NCBI RefSeq assembly: GCF_039978735.1
Contig: NZ_JBDWAS010000058.1
Span: forward strand, 1-64,000
From: Maricaulis sp039978735
Lineage (GTDB): Bacteria > Pseudomonadota > Alphaproteobacteria > Caulobacterales > Maricaulaceae
Length of the DNA: 64,000 bases
Direction of reading: 5' to 3'
Positions within the stretch are counted from its first letter, which is position 1. Each line of letters starts with the position of its first letter. A model generated the notes under the pieces. It was not told the DNA's origin, made no database searches, and worked only from the letters and a program-made list of their open reading frames with translations. The position numbers were made by a program, and so were the translations under genes. Shown here piece by piece: positions 18,615-27,294 of the stretch.

Positions 18615-20930
18615 GTGAATAAGTTCAAACAAATGACGGCACTGGCTCTGATACTCGGCATGACCGGGACAGCCGGTGCTCATGCCCAGAATGCCGAGCC
18701 GGAAGAGACCGGATCGGGCCCGCAGCTCGACGTGATCGAGATCACGGCGCAACGCCGTGCGGCAAGCGTCCAGGATTCCGCCATCGCTGTTTCGGCGATC
18801 AGCGGGGAAAACCTCGAAAAAGACCGGATCCTCAGCTTCGAGGATCTGGCAGGCAGCGTGACATCGCTGTCCTTCACCGCACTGTCGCCGCTGGACCAGG
18901 AATTCAACGTCCGCGGCATCACCAATACCCGTCTCGACTCACCGTCGGCAGACCAGTCGATCGGCATCTTCCTGGACGATGTCTATGTGGGCCGGTCGGG
19001 GTTGTTCAATGCCGACATGTACGACATTGAACGGGTCGAGGTCGTGCGCGGCCCCCAGGGCGTGCTTCTGGGACGCAATGTGGTCGGCGGTGCCATCAGC
19101 ATCGTGACCGCCAGCCCGGAATTCGAGACCAGCGGTGCGCTGTCGGTGTCCCTGGGCAATTACAATGAAACGCTCGTGCGGGGCCATGTGACCGGTCCGA
19201 TCAACGAGGTGCTTGCAGGCCGGATTTCCTTCTCGTCCCGCGATCGGGGCGGCTTCAATCACGACCTGCTGCATGACCGCGAGCTGGACGATCTGCGCTC
19301 CTTGCAGGCCCGGGCTCAGCTGCTGTTCCAGCCGATTGACGGAAATGTGTCGGCTCGCCTGGTCATCGACTATATGGACGACGAGTCGAACGGCTTCCAT
19401 TCCGTGGCAATCGACGGCCCCGATCCAGCGACGCAGGGCCCGTGGAGCGCCATGCGCGAGCTGATCGGTACCGCCCGCGGCCGGCCGCTCGATATCCGCG
19501 AGAGCTTCCCGGAACACCCGATCTATGCGGGTGACACGGTGGAGTCCCCGCAGGCGCTGCGGCGTGAAGCCTGGGGTGTCTCGCTCGACATCGACCGGGA
19601 TATCGGCGACTTCGCCACCCTGACCAGCATCACCGGCTATCGCCAGGGTCACGCCTACAATCTCTATGACCAGACCGGCATGGGGCCGAACAGCGGCTAT
19701 GGCATTGTTTCGCCGCTTCTGTTCCGCTTTCCGGTCAATGAGCGCGAAGAGATCAGCCAGTTCACCCAGGAATTCCGGCTTGTCTCCGATCTTGGCGACA
19801 GCAATTTCGACTGGATCGTCGGCGCCTACTACCAGCACGACGAAGTCGAGAAGTTCGACCGGTTCTGGGCGGAAGTTCCCTTCCCGGCGCTGGCAACCCT
19901 GTCCGGTGAATCGCACTGGGACAACTTCGCGGAAACCACCTCTGCTGCCGTCTTCGGTCAGCTGGGCTACCAGTTCACCGAGAACTTCCGGGTCGTGGCG
20001 GGTATCCGCTACACGCGGGATGAAAAGTCCGGCACCGTGTTCGCGCGGGCTGTGGAAGGTGGCGACGCCTTCAACCCGACCGACCAGGTGGCCCTGACGC
20101 CGCTCGCCGGCACCTATGTGGAAGGCGATACCTTCTCGGCGAACTACGGCATGGAATGGGAAGAAGTGACGCCGCAGGTGACGGCGGAATACGAGCCCAA
20201 TGACAATGCCCTGTTCTATCTGACCTGGTCGCGCGGCTATAAGGGCGGCGGGTTCGAAGACGACCCGGCCAACCCGGCGGCCGCCCAGGCCGGCTATGAT
20301 CCGGAGACGGTCGAGAATATCGAGTTCGGCGCCAAGCTGGACTTCTTCGACCGGCGGGCCCGGCTCAACGTTGCTGCCTTCATGATGGATTATCAGGACC
20401 TGCAGGTGACGCAGACCGATGATGGTTGCCTGTGCAACATCACCGACAATGCGGCCGATGCCGAGATCATGGGTATCGAGGCCGAGTTCCAGTTTGCCGC
20501 CACCGACCGCCTGATGATGTGGGCGGGCGCCACGGTGCTGGAAACCGAATATGTCGACTTCGTCGACAGCAACGGTCTCGACACGTCCGGCAACACGCTT
20601 CAGCGCACGCCGGAGACCCAGTTCAATGTCGGTGCCGAGCTGACGCTCGATGTCGGCACCTGGCGGGACGCGCTCTCCATCCGTGGCAATTACAGCTATC
20701 AGGGCGAGATGTTCTGGGCACCGGACAACGCCCAGACGGAAGACGCATACGGCCTGCTCGATGGGCGTGTCACCCTGACGCCGCCGGATCGGGACTGGAC
20801 CGTCTCGGTGTGGGGCAAGAATCTGACCGACGAGATCTATCGCACCAATATCATCGCCTTCTTCGGCGATGAGGTGTCCCGCCTGGGCGCGCCGCGCACT
20901 TACGGGATCGAGCTCTCGACGACCTTCTAG
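18615..20930 (+). CDS. TonB-dependent outer-membrane receptor of the catabolic cluster
   Basis: 771 residues, GTG start with a strong AGGGGAGGAA site. Signal peptide ending AGAHAQ, TonB-box-like DVIEITAQRRAAS, plug with FNVRGITNTR and VEVVRGPQGVLLGRNVVGGA, and a barrel closing in YGIELSTTF. Its position amid thiolases, SDRs and a cleavage oxygenase, together with the shared upstream element, suggests it imports the substrate of this cluster. The ligand is unknown. Confidence 0.95.
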   Translation: MNKFKQMTALALILGMTGTAGAHAQNAEPEETGSGPQLDVIEITAQRRAASVQDSAIAVSAISGENLEKDRILSFEDLAGSVTSLSFTALSPLDQEFNVRGITNTRLDSPSADQSIGIFLDDVYVGRSGLFNADMYDIERVEVVRGPQGVLLGRNVVGGAISIVTASPEFETSGALSVSLGNYNETLVRGHVTGPINEVLAGRISFSSRDRGGFNHDLLHDRELDDLRSLQARAQLLFQPIDGNVSARLVIDYMDDESNGFHSVAIDGPDPATQGPWSAMRELIGTARGRPLDIRESFPEHPIYAGDTVESPQALRREAWGVSLDIDRDIGDFATLTSITGYRQGHAYNLYDQTGMGPNSGYGIVSPLLFRFPVNEREEISQFTQEFRLVSDLGDSNFDWIVGAYYQHDEVEKFDRFWAEVPFPALATLSGESHWDNFAETTSAAVFGQLGYQFTENFRVVAGIRYTRDEKSGTVFARAVEGGDAFNPTDQVALTPLAGTYVEGDTFSANYGMEWEEVTPQVTAEYEPNDNALFYLTWSRGYKGGGFEDDPANPAAAQAGYDPETVENIEFGAKLDFFDRRARLNVAAFMMDYQDLQVTQTDDGCLCNITDNAADAEIMGIEAEFQFAATDRLMMWAGATVLETEYVDFVDSNGLDTSGNTLQRTPETQFNVGAELTLDVGTWRDALSIRGNYSYQGEMFWAPDNAQTEDAYGLLDGRVTLTPPDRDWTVSVWGKNLTDEIYRTNIIAFFGDEVSRLGAPRTYGIELSTTF

Positions 20931-20939
20931 ACATGCAAA

Positions 20940-20965
20940 AGCCCCGGCGCCATGGCGCCGGGGCT
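20940..20965 (+). terminator. GC-rich hairpin after the TBDR
   Basis: AGCCCCGGCGCC pairs perfectly with its complement around AT, starting 9 bases after the stop. An A-run on the left side would serve termination of minus-strand transcripts. Confidence 0.65.
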
Positions 20966-20977
20966 GCACTCCCGCCT

Positions 20978-21013
20978 GAGCCGGCCGTCAATGACGGGCC
21001 GGCTCTCTTTTTT
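20978..21013 (+). terminator. rho-independent terminator with T-run
   Basis: GAGCCGGCC pairs with GGCCGGCTC and is followed by TCTTTTTT. It is the second of two hairpins closing the TBDR transcript and lies 7 bases before the end of the convergent SDR gene. Confidence 0.85.
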
Positions 21014-21020
21014 GGGCGTC

Positions 21021-21764
21021 TCAGGTCTTCGGGGCCATCCGGTCGGCCATCGACTTGGCGAGACCGTAGGGGTCGCGGGCCAGATGCGCGCGCACGGCGA
21101 TGGAATGCGGATCGGTGTCGTGCTCGGCGACGGCGTTTGCGATGGCCCAGAGACCGGCCTTGCCGATATCGCGCGGCTGGGACTTCTTCACCTTCACATG
21201 CGCGGCCATCCGGGTGTCGACCGAGCCGACGATCAGGGCCGTCACGCCGACGCCCAGCGGCGCCAATTCGGCGCGCAGGCAGTCCGATGCTGCTCGGGCT
21301 GCAAACTTGGACGGGCTGTAGCCGCCCATGTCCGGAACGGCGACGATACCGCCGGCCGACAGCACGTTGATGATGCCGCCGCCCCCGTTCGCGGCGATAA
21401 CCGGCGCGAAGGCCCGGCTCATCGACAGGACGCCGAAATAATTGACTTCCATCTCGCGCCGGGCCGCATCGGGGTCGTCAGTGCCATAGAGGCGCTGCAT
21501 CTCGAACGCGCCGGCATTGTTGACCACAAGCGTGACGTCCCGCGCCTTTTGCGCGGCGGCCGCGACCTGCTCGGGCCGGGTCACGTCCAGCTCGACGGGT
21601 ACAATCCGCGACGGATCCGTTTTTGCGACGTCTTCAGCATCGGCCAGCTTGCGCGCGCCGACATAGACGCGTGCCGCGCCATGGTCGAGCAGCTCTTCGA
21701 CAAAGCCGAGGCCGATGCCGCGGTTGCCGCCGGTAACGATCGCTGTGCAGCCTTCGATCTTCAT
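21021..21764 (-). CDS. short-chain dehydrogenase/reductase (SDR)
   Basis: 247 residues with the classical SDR plan: cofactor loop IVTGGNRGIGLG, structural VVNNAGAF, catalytic Ser region INVLSAGGIV and the active-site YSPSK. Start at 21764 (MKIEG...), one base after the stop of the upstream NTF2-like gene; upstream in-frame Met codons would overlap that gene. It is the last gene of a five-gene minus-strand operon running from 24777. NAD(P)-dependent oxidation or reduction of an alcohol or ketone is expected; the substrate is unknown. Confidence 0.92.
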   Translation of the reverse strand: MKIEGCTAIVTGGNRGIGLGFVEELLDHGAARVYVGARKLADAEDVAKTDPSRIVPVELDVTRPEQVAAAAQKARDVTLVVNNAGAFEMQRLYGTDDPDAARREMEVNYFGVLSMSRAFAPVIAANGGGGIINVLSAGGIVAVPDMGGYSPSKFAARAASDCLRAELAPLGVGVTALIVGSVDTRMAAHVKVKKSQPRDIGKAGLWAIANAVAEHDTDPHSIAVRAHLARDPYGLAKSMADRMAPKT

Positions 21765-21765
21765 G

Positions 21766-22326
21766 TCAGCTCCAGTCCTGGCTGTAGAGAATGTCGTCGG
21801 GTTTCTTGGCGCCGCGCACGAGAGCCGCCGGATCCGGCGCGATCGCACCGCGGCCCCAGCTCTCATGCAGCGGCATTTCGTGGTTCCACTCCCAGGCGAG
21901 GCGGCGATGGGCGATTGCCCAGCGGCCGTCGCGGCGCTCGAAGCGGTCGATCACGCGCGCCATGGTGAGGCTGTCGAACGGATCGTCGACGCCGGTATCG
22001 CGGCGGGAGAAGGTCATGATGTAGCACTCGGTCAGGGCGCGATCGCCGTCCAGCTCGATCATGATGTTGGTAACGGCGTGGGTCATGCGCGGCGCTTTGG
22101 GCAGGACCTTGCGCATCGTGGCCACATACTCCGAAGCCGGGCCCTTGAACGTGCCGCCATGGTCCTCGATGGCGTCGTCGTGATAGGCGGCCGCAATCAG
22201 ATCGGCATCGCCCCTATCAGCGCCGCGGCAATAGCTGACAAGGACCTCGTAGATCGCCTGTTTGTCGAGGAGCGCGCGGAGCTCGCTCATCATCGCAGCG
22301 TCGGCATTTGCGGGAGTGTCGGTCAT
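21766..22326 (-). CDS. SnoaL-like NTF2-fold protein (SnoaL_4 type)
   Basis: 186 residues. The N-terminal helices (LLDKQAIYEVLVSYCRGADRGDADLIAAAYHDDAIEDHG) and the beta-sheet core (RVIDRFERRDGRWAIAHRRLAWEWNHE) match the nuclear-transport-factor-2-like superfamily, often isomerases, hydratases or dehydratases in catabolic clusters. It is closely similar to the protein at 32620-33159, sharing ADADL...YH.DAIE.HG..KGPA.EYV. It overlaps the upstream gene by 4 bases. The reaction is not defined. Confidence 0.88.
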   Translation of the reverse strand: MTDTPANADAAMMSELRALLDKQAIYEVLVSYCRGADRGDADLIAAAYHDDAIEDHGGTFKGPASEYVATMRKVLPKAPRMTHAVTNIMIELDGDRALTECYIMTFSRRDTGVDDPFDSLTMARVIDRFERRDGRWAIAHRRLAWEWNHEMPLHESWGRGAIAPDPAALVRGAKKPDDILYSQDWS

Positions 22327-22787
22327 GTCGGATTCCTCGTCTGGCTGGCCGGCGCAAGCGCGGCCGGTCGCGCGGTCAGCGCGGCTGTGAAATCGGGCAA
22401 GGGTGTGCCTGCGGCGCTGCGATCGGCGGAGCCGCGGTCGAAATAGTCGCGCCAGCCGGTGATCAGATCGCCGTCAAATTCGAGAATGCCCATATAGGGA
22501 ACGACCGCGTGATGACCGTCTGCCGTGTCGAACTCATCGACGCCTTCAACGAACAGGGCGTCCTCGGTCTCGGCGATCCTGAAGATGCGCCAGCGCGGAT
22601 TGCGAACCTTCGCCTTGTAGGCCTCCAGGAATTCCCGGGCTCCGGTCTTGCCGTGCTTTGGGGGCAGCGAGATCGCGGAATAGTGCCAGACCAGGTCATC
22701 ACTGAGATGGGCCAGCACGGCGTCGATATCCTGATCGCGACACCAGACATTGATGATGGACTGGAGAATCTCGGTCTTGCGGCTCAT
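22323..22787 (-). CDS. limonene-1,2-epoxide-hydrolase-like NTF2-fold protein
   Basis: 154 residues resembling the LEH/SnoaL family: WCRDQDIDAVLAHLSDDLVWHYSA at the N terminus, then LFVEGVDEFDT and GILEFDGDLITGWRDYFDR. The arginine and aspartates in the W-R-D-Y-F-D segment match the positions of LEH-type catalytic residues. It may hydrate an epoxide or isomerise a ring or ketone intermediate. ATGA overlaps couple it to both neighbours. It is one of five such folds in this cluster. Confidence 0.85.
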   Translation of the reverse strand: MSRKTEILQSIINVWCRDQDIDAVLAHLSDDLVWHYSAISLPPKHGKTGAREFLEAYKAKVRNPRWRIFRIAETEDALFVEGVDEFDTADGHHAVVPYMGILEFDGDLITGWRDYFDRGSADRSAAGTPLPDFTAALTARPAALAPASQTRNPT

Positions 22788-23857
22788 TTACGGCCTCCTC
22801 CGGCAGCGCCCGGTGCCTGCCAGGCCAGGGTGAGTGGTGTCTGTGAAACGCCGGGTTCTGCGTCAACCGCGTGGCGAAGCGTGTTGAGGACGGCACCGGC
22901 AACGCCGAGCATTTCCGGCGTGGTGCGTTCGGTCCAGCCGTCCGGCGGTTCCAGGCCGAAGCTCAGCGCAACACTGGGCGTGCCCTCGACCCGGATCGAC
23001 CACAGGCCCGGCTCGGCCTCGGCCGGGTCCGGCGGCTCCATGGTCCAGGACACACCGAGTTCGACGCGCACGGCGTCATCGGCCTCCGCCTGCCACAGCC
23101 AGTCAATGCGGGCCGCACGTCCAGGTTCGATCCGCCCCGCGGCGATTTCGAGGGCTTCGCGGGCCGGCCGCAGGCTGTGTCCCTTGACGACGCGGTCAGC
23201 GGTCCAGCCCAGCCGTTCTGCTACACAGGCGGTCACTTCCTCGAACAGGGCGTTCATCATGCCGGCGGGTGCCCAGTCCGGGGAATTGGGGTCGACGGTG
23301 TCGACCTCGGCGCCGAAGCCGATCACGTCGAAGACGTATTCCGGGCTCTTGACGGCGCGGCAGTCGACAATCTCGTGAATGGAGACGCGTTTGACATCGC
23401 TGCAGACACCGGTTGCCAGGACAGCCAGTTTTTCCGCGGCAAAACCGGGATTGAGACCGGCGCCCATGAAGGTGGCATTGCCGTCCCGTCCCGCCGCTTC
23501 GAACGCGTCCCGGCGGGCCTTGGGCCAATAGTCGGGATTGGTGCCGCCATTGATGCTGACGACATTCTTGCCGGAACGCAGCAGGCGCTGGATGTCTTCG
23601 TCATGGCGCTCGAAAGGTGGATCCAGCCGGGCGGCATGGATCACCACATCGGCGTCCAGTTTCAGGATGTCCTCGATATCGCGGGTTGCCGCGACGCCCA
23701 CCGGGGCCCGGCGCGCGATATCGCCCGCATCGCGGCCGGCCTTGCGCTCGCCATAGACATAAAGTCCGACAAGTTCGGTCTGGGGGCTGTCGATCACCGC
23801 CTGCAGGCAGGTCCGTCCCATGGCGCCCGTCGCCCACTGGATCACGCGAAGGGTCAT
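22784..23857 (-). CDS. dihydrodipicolinate-reductase-like NAD(P)-dependent oxidoreductase
   Basis: 357 residues starting MTLRVIQWATGAMGRTCLQAV, a Rossmann nucleotide-binding start of the DapB-like / 2,4-diaminopentanoate-dehydrogenase group. NGGTNPDYWPKAR and MGAGLNPGFAAEKLA are further family-like stretches. It is longer than true DapB (about 270) and lacks a lysine-pathway context. Start at 23857 gives an ATGA overlap with the upstream SDR. Such proteins recur in lipid and steroid catabolic clusters with undefined substrates. Confidence 0.85.
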   Translation of the reverse strand: MTLRVIQWATGAMGRTCLQAVIDSPQTELVGLYVYGERKAGRDAGDIARRAPVGVAATRDIEDILKLDADVVIHAARLDPPFERHDEDIQRLLRSGKNVVSINGGTNPDYWPKARRDAFEAAGRDGNATFMGAGLNPGFAAEKLAVLATGVCSDVKRVSIHEIVDCRAVKSPEYVFDVIGFGAEVDTVDPNSPDWAPAGMMNALFEEVTACVAERLGWTADRVVKGHSLRPAREALEIAAGRIEPGRAARIDWLWQAEADDAVRVELGVSWTMEPPDPAEAEPGLWSIRVEGTPSVALSFGLEPPDGWTERTTPEMLGVAGAVLNTLRHAVDAEPGVSQTPLTLAWQAPGAAGGGRK

Positions 23858-24777
23858 GTGCCGGTCTCCGAATTGTGGCGCGCCATGGTCTTGTAGAGGT
23901 CGGCGAAGGCCGGTTCCGCACCGGGGAAACCGCGTGCGGTTTCCAGGCCGGACTGGGTCTCGGCAAAGGCGTCGAACGCGTCGAGCGCCTGTGGCATCGG
24001 CCCGCCTTCGGTCTCGACGATCCTGACCTTGCGCAGCCAGCCAGCCCCGCCAAGCCAGATCTCGCCCGTGCGGGTGAGGGCCGGCGAGACCAGCCAGGCC
24101 GCTGCGGGGGCGATATGCTCGGGCAGAAGCCGCGGGTCGATCTCGTCCGGCCGGCTCACATCCGCCGTCATCTGGGTGGCCGCATAGGGGCACAGCACGT
24201 TCACAAGAATGCCCGGCTTGCGCCATTCGTCGGCCAGGGTCAGCGCGAAGGCATTCATGGCGCCCTTGGAGGCGGCATAGGCCGCCCGGCCGCGCACGCC
24301 ATAGAGCCCGGCCGAGGACGAGATCATCAGCACGCGCGCAGCAGACGACGCCTCGAGGGCCGGTTGGCATGCGGCGAGGATGTCAGCCGTGGCAAAGAGG
24401 TTGGTGTCCATCACAGCGCGGATCGTCGCCGGACCCTCGGGCGAGAACCTGGCGGCCGGTCCGGTGATGCCCGCATTGCAGACGATGATGTCCAGCTGCC
24501 CGAACGCATCGAGCGCCGCCTTGGCGAGGCGTTCGCCGGCCTGGGGATCGGTGATGTCGGAGTGTTCGGCGACGGCCTCGCCGCCGGCATCGCGGATCTC
24601 CGCTGCGACGGCTGCGGCTTCGTCGGCGCGGCCCGGCTTGAGGCGGTTGTTGACGACGATGCGGGCGCCCTGGCGGGCGAGCTCGCGGGCGAATGCCGCC
24701 CCCAGCCCCTTGCCGGCGCCGGTGACGATTGCGACCCGGCCTTCCAGCGGCCGTTGGGAGGGATTTGAAGCTTGCAT
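23854..24777 (-). CDS. short-chain dehydrogenase resembling the MFE-2 / 17-beta-HSD4 SDR domain
   Basis: 307 residues. Cofactor loop VTGAGKGLGAAFA, VCNAGITGP, catalytic MISSSAGLYG and YAASKGAMNAF, and an extended C-terminal region of about 60 residues. The N-terminal pattern is like the (3R)-hydroxyacyl-CoA dehydrogenase domain of multifunctional enzyme 2. I start at the ATG at 24777; there is no Shine-Dalgarno, but a -35/-10 pair ends 6 bases before it, so the transcript is probably leaderless. It heads the operon 24777 to 21021. Confidence 0.9.
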   Translation of the reverse strand: MQASNPSQRPLEGRVAIVTGAGKGLGAAFARELARQGARIVVNNRLKPGRADEAAAVAAEIRDAGGEAVAEHSDITDPQAGERLAKAALDAFGQLDIIVCNAGITGPAARFSPEGPATIRAVMDTNLFATADILAACQPALEASSAARVLMISSSAGLYGVRGRAAYAASKGAMNAFALTLADEWRKPGILVNVLCPYAATQMTADVSRPDEIDPRLLPEHIAPAAAWLVSPALTRTGEIWLGGAGWLRKVRIVETEGGPMPQALDAFDAFAETQSGLETARGFPGAEPAFADLYKTMARHNSETGT

Positions 24778-24786
24778 AAACAAACT
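24769..24786 (+). promoter_or_regulatory. shared 18-base element, inverted copy C2
   Basis: AGCTTGCATAAACAAACT matches CTTGCA-N7-AC on the plus strand and faces copy C across a palindrome, covering the start codon of the SDR gene. The last base differs from the consensus. Confidence 0.4.
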
Positions 24787-24814
24787 ATAAAACGATGGTT
24801 TTATAGTGCAAGCC
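24784..24814 (-). promoter_or_regulatory. leaderless promoter with 24-base palindrome and shared element copy C
   Basis: On the minus strand TTGCAC, 16 bases and TATAGT form a -35/-10 pair whose expected start is the A of the SDR ATG. The arms ACTATAAAAC (24784-24793) and GTTTTATAGT (24798-24807) are perfectly complementary. Copy C of the shared element (GGCTTGCACTATAAAACC on the minus strand, 24797-24814) includes the -35. Confidence 0.65.
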
Positions 24815-24840
24815 AGTTTCGGCGCGGCGACCGATTTTGG

Positions 24841-25806
24841 TCAGGCGCTGCCGGTGATGTCCGGGGCGCGGCCCGGGCCCTCGGCGATCTCGAAAGTCAC
24901 CTCTTCCGGCGCCACAGGCTCGCGGCAGTGCGAGCAGACGACGACCGGGGTCAGTTCATGGCCGCAGGGCTTGTGCGTCAGCAGCAGCGGCGGGCCCTCC
25001 GGAGAGACGTAATAGGTGTCGCCCCATTGCAGCAGCATCAGCAGGATCGGGTAGTAGTCGATCGCCTTTTCCGTCAGCCGGTACTCATAGCGGTTGGGCC
25101 GCGTGGAATAGGGGTGCATCTCCAGCATGCCGATCTGGCAGAGCCAGTTGAGGCGCTCGGACAGGATATTGGTGGCGATCGCGGTGTCTTCGCAGATTTC
25201 GTCGAACTTGCGCAGGCCGGTGAAGATCGACCGCAGGACCAGGCTTGCCCAGCGGTCGCCGGTGATCTGGGCGACATGGTCCAGCAGGATGGAGGCGGCC
25301 TCGCGGTTCGTCGCCGTGTCGCGGTGGCGGCGCCGGCGCGAATAGGTCGGTGTCATCCAGCCCAGGCCCGGGCCTTCACTCCAGGCCATCTCGCGCGCAT
25401 GGATCTCGCCGCCGCAATCGCCGCACGCGGGTACGGGCTCGAACTCGTGGCCGCAGCCTGTGTGGCGCAGGGTGATCGAGATCTTGCCCTCGCTGGGGCC
25501 CCAACGGCGCTCCCAGCGCAGCATCATCAGTGCGGTCCAGTAAAGCCCGCGGCCCTTCTCGGTCAGCCGGTACTCGAACCGTTTGGGCGAGGTGCTGTAG
25601 GGGGTCTTTTCCAGTACGCCGGCCGCCATGAGGCGCTTCAGGCGGTCGGACAGGAGCGGCTTGAGCAGGCCGGTCCGGTTGCGCAGCTCCTCGAACCGGC
25701 GCGCGCCGAGCCAGTTTGCTTCCAGGATCAGCAGGATCGAGGTGTCGCCGACGACTTCGAGGGCGCGCCAGATCGAGCAGGTACGAATGAATTTGCGGTC
25801 GGACAT
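24841..25806 (-). CDS. tandem HxlR-family winged-helix regulator
   Basis: 321 residues made of two HxlR domains in one chain. The first (about 1-100) starts RTCSIWRALEVVGDTSILLILE, with RFEELRNRTG and LSDRLKRLMAAGVLE; the second (about 170-270) starts VAQITGDRWASLVLRSIFTG, with KFDEICEDTAIATNILSERL. Each is followed by a short cysteine-containing tail (CGHEFEPVPACGDCGGE and CGHELTPVVVCSHCREP), possible zinc-knuckle-like motifs. Ordinary HxlR proteins are single-domain dimers, so this may act as a pseudo-dimer. It is divergent in function from, but inside, the catabolic cluster and is the nearest candidate to read the shared element. Confidence 0.9.
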   Translation of the reverse strand: MSDRKFIRTCSIWRALEVVGDTSILLILEANWLGARRFEELRNRTGLLKPLLSDRLKRLMAAGVLEKTPYSTSPKRFEYRLTEKGRGLYWTALMMLRWERRWGPSEGKISITLRHTGCGHEFEPVPACGDCGGEIHAREMAWSEGPGLGWMTPTYSRRRRHRDTATNREAASILLDHVAQITGDRWASLVLRSIFTGLRKFDEICEDTAIATNILSERLNWLCQIGMLEMHPYSTRPNRYEYRLTEKAIDYYPILLMLLQWGDTYYVSPEGPPLLLTHKPCGHELTPVVVCSHCREPVAPEEVTFEIAEGPGRAPDITGSA

Positions 25807-25914
25807 GTCGTGAGGCGCGATGGGTTCCTGTTGATCTGATGCGGAGCCCGAATCCGCGCTCCGCTTGCGCAGTGATACCTGTTAAGCGCCATGGCCCGTC
25901 ATCGCAAGGCTGCC

Positions 25915-25941
25915 GGCCGGTCTGCGACAATCAGACCGGCC
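25915..25941 (-). terminator. hairpin after the MFS operon
   Basis: GGCCGGTCTG pairs perfectly with CAGACCGGCC around a 7-base loop, just past the MFS gene end (25951, minus strand). There is no T-run on that strand, so the call rests on position and stem quality. Confidence 0.55.
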
Positions 25942-25950
25942 GCACAGGCC

Positions 25951-27294
25951 TCAGACGTCGACCTCCCGCCGGGCATAGCCGGCCGACAGGAAGAAGAGGC
26001 CGGTGGCAATCGCAAAGCCGATTGGCGACACGATCGCGATGGCGTAACGCACCCCCTCGTCGAACGGGAAGAAGGTGTCGCCCACCAGCGCGGTGGCGGT
26101 CGGTCCGGCGCCCAGCCCGACCAGGTTCACCACGAAGAGGTAGATCGCCGACAGGGTGGCCCGCATCCGGTTGGGTGTGAGCTGCTGAAGCGCGCTCGCG
26201 GCGGCGCCGATGGGCACGGCTGCTGCCGAGAAGAAGACCACGAAGGCAACGGCCGACAGCGCGGGCGATCCGGCGAGCGGGAAGATCACGGCAAACACGG
26301 TCCCCGCAAGGCCCGCAAAGCCGCAGAAGGCAAGGCGCCCCGCTGCCGTCCCGCCGCCGAAACGGTCTGTCGCCCAGCCGCCGCCCACCAGGCCGATCAG
26401 TCCGCCGATGATCAGCGCGCCGCCGGCGAGGTGGCCGGCTGACGCCAGGTCCATGCCGTGCACGCGGATCAGGAAGACCGGGAACCAGGAGACCGCGGCG
26501 AACACGGCGAAATTGACCATGCCGACCGCGAAGCACAGGCCCAGAACGGCACCCGCGCGTTTGCGGATAAAGCTCATCACCTCGCGCATCGGCACCGCTT
26601 CGCGCACAGTCCCGGCGGCGACGCCGTGACGGGGCGGCTCGGGCAGGATCATGAACAGGCCCGCAATCAGCAGGCCGGGCATCCCGACGATGATGAAGGT
26701 TGCCTGCCAGGCGCTGAGTTCGCCGAACAGGGGCAGGGAAATCGACCCCGCATTGGCAACCATCTCGATCACGACGGCGCCGATCAGGAAGGCCAGGCCC
26801 GCGCCGACGGCCGACCCCAGACCGTAAACGCCCATGGCAAGGCCGAGGCGTTTCTGCGGAAAGGAATCCGAGATGATCGAATAGGCGGCCGGCGACAGGG
26901 TCGCTTCGCCGACGCCCACGCCCATGCGTGCCAGGAAGAGCTGCCAGTAGTGTACGGCCAGACCGCAGGACGCGGTCATCACGCTCCACAGCGCCACACC
27001 GGCAGCAACGATGGGCAGGCGCGTCGAGCGGTCGATCAGCCGGCCCAGCGGCAGGCCCATCACGGTGTAGAAGATCGCAAAGGCGAAACCCTGCAGCAGG
27101 CTGACCTGCGTGTCCGTCAGGTCGAGGTCGGCCTTGAGGGGCTCGACCAGAAGACCGATGATCATCCGGTCGATGAAGGAGAAGATGTAGGCGATGAAGA
27201 GAACGGCCACCATCGCCCAGGCCACGGCCGGCGCGGGGTAACCGTCCTCGCTGGCGGCGGCCCCGCCCGGGCCGCCGGCCGTTGCGTCACTCAC
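25951..27294 (-). CDS. major facilitator superfamily transporter (spinster-like)
   Basis: 447 residues, about 12 membrane helices. The loop GLPLGRLIDRSTRLPIV after helix 2 is the MFS G-x-x-D-R signature, and FIDRMIIGLLVEPLK in helix 1 is typical of the spinster/aromatic-acid-like group found in alphaproteobacterial catabolic clusters. It overlaps the upstream exported NTF2-like gene by 4 bases. It is likely to move the substrate or a cleavage product across the inner membrane. Confidence 0.92.
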   Translation of the reverse strand: MSDATAGGPGGAAASEDGYPAPAVAWAMVAVLFIAYIFSFIDRMIIGLLVEPLKADLDLTDTQVSLLQGFAFAIFYTVMGLPLGRLIDRSTRLPIVAAGVALWSVMTASCGLAVHYWQLFLARMGVGVGEATLSPAAYSIISDSFPQKRLGLAMGVYGLGSAVGAGLAFLIGAVVIEMVANAGSISLPLFGELSAWQATFIIVGMPGLLIAGLFMILPEPPRHGVAAGTVREAVPMREVMSFIRKRAGAVLGLCFAVGMVNFAVFAAVSWFPVFLIRVHGMDLASAGHLAGGALIIGGLIGLVGGGWATDRFGGGTAAGRLAFCGFAGLAGTVFAVIFPLAGSPALSAVAFVVFFSAAAVPIGAAASALQQLTPNRMRATLSAIYLFVVNLVGLGAGPTATALVGDTFFPFDEGVRYAIAIVSPIGFAIATGLFFLSAGYARREVDV

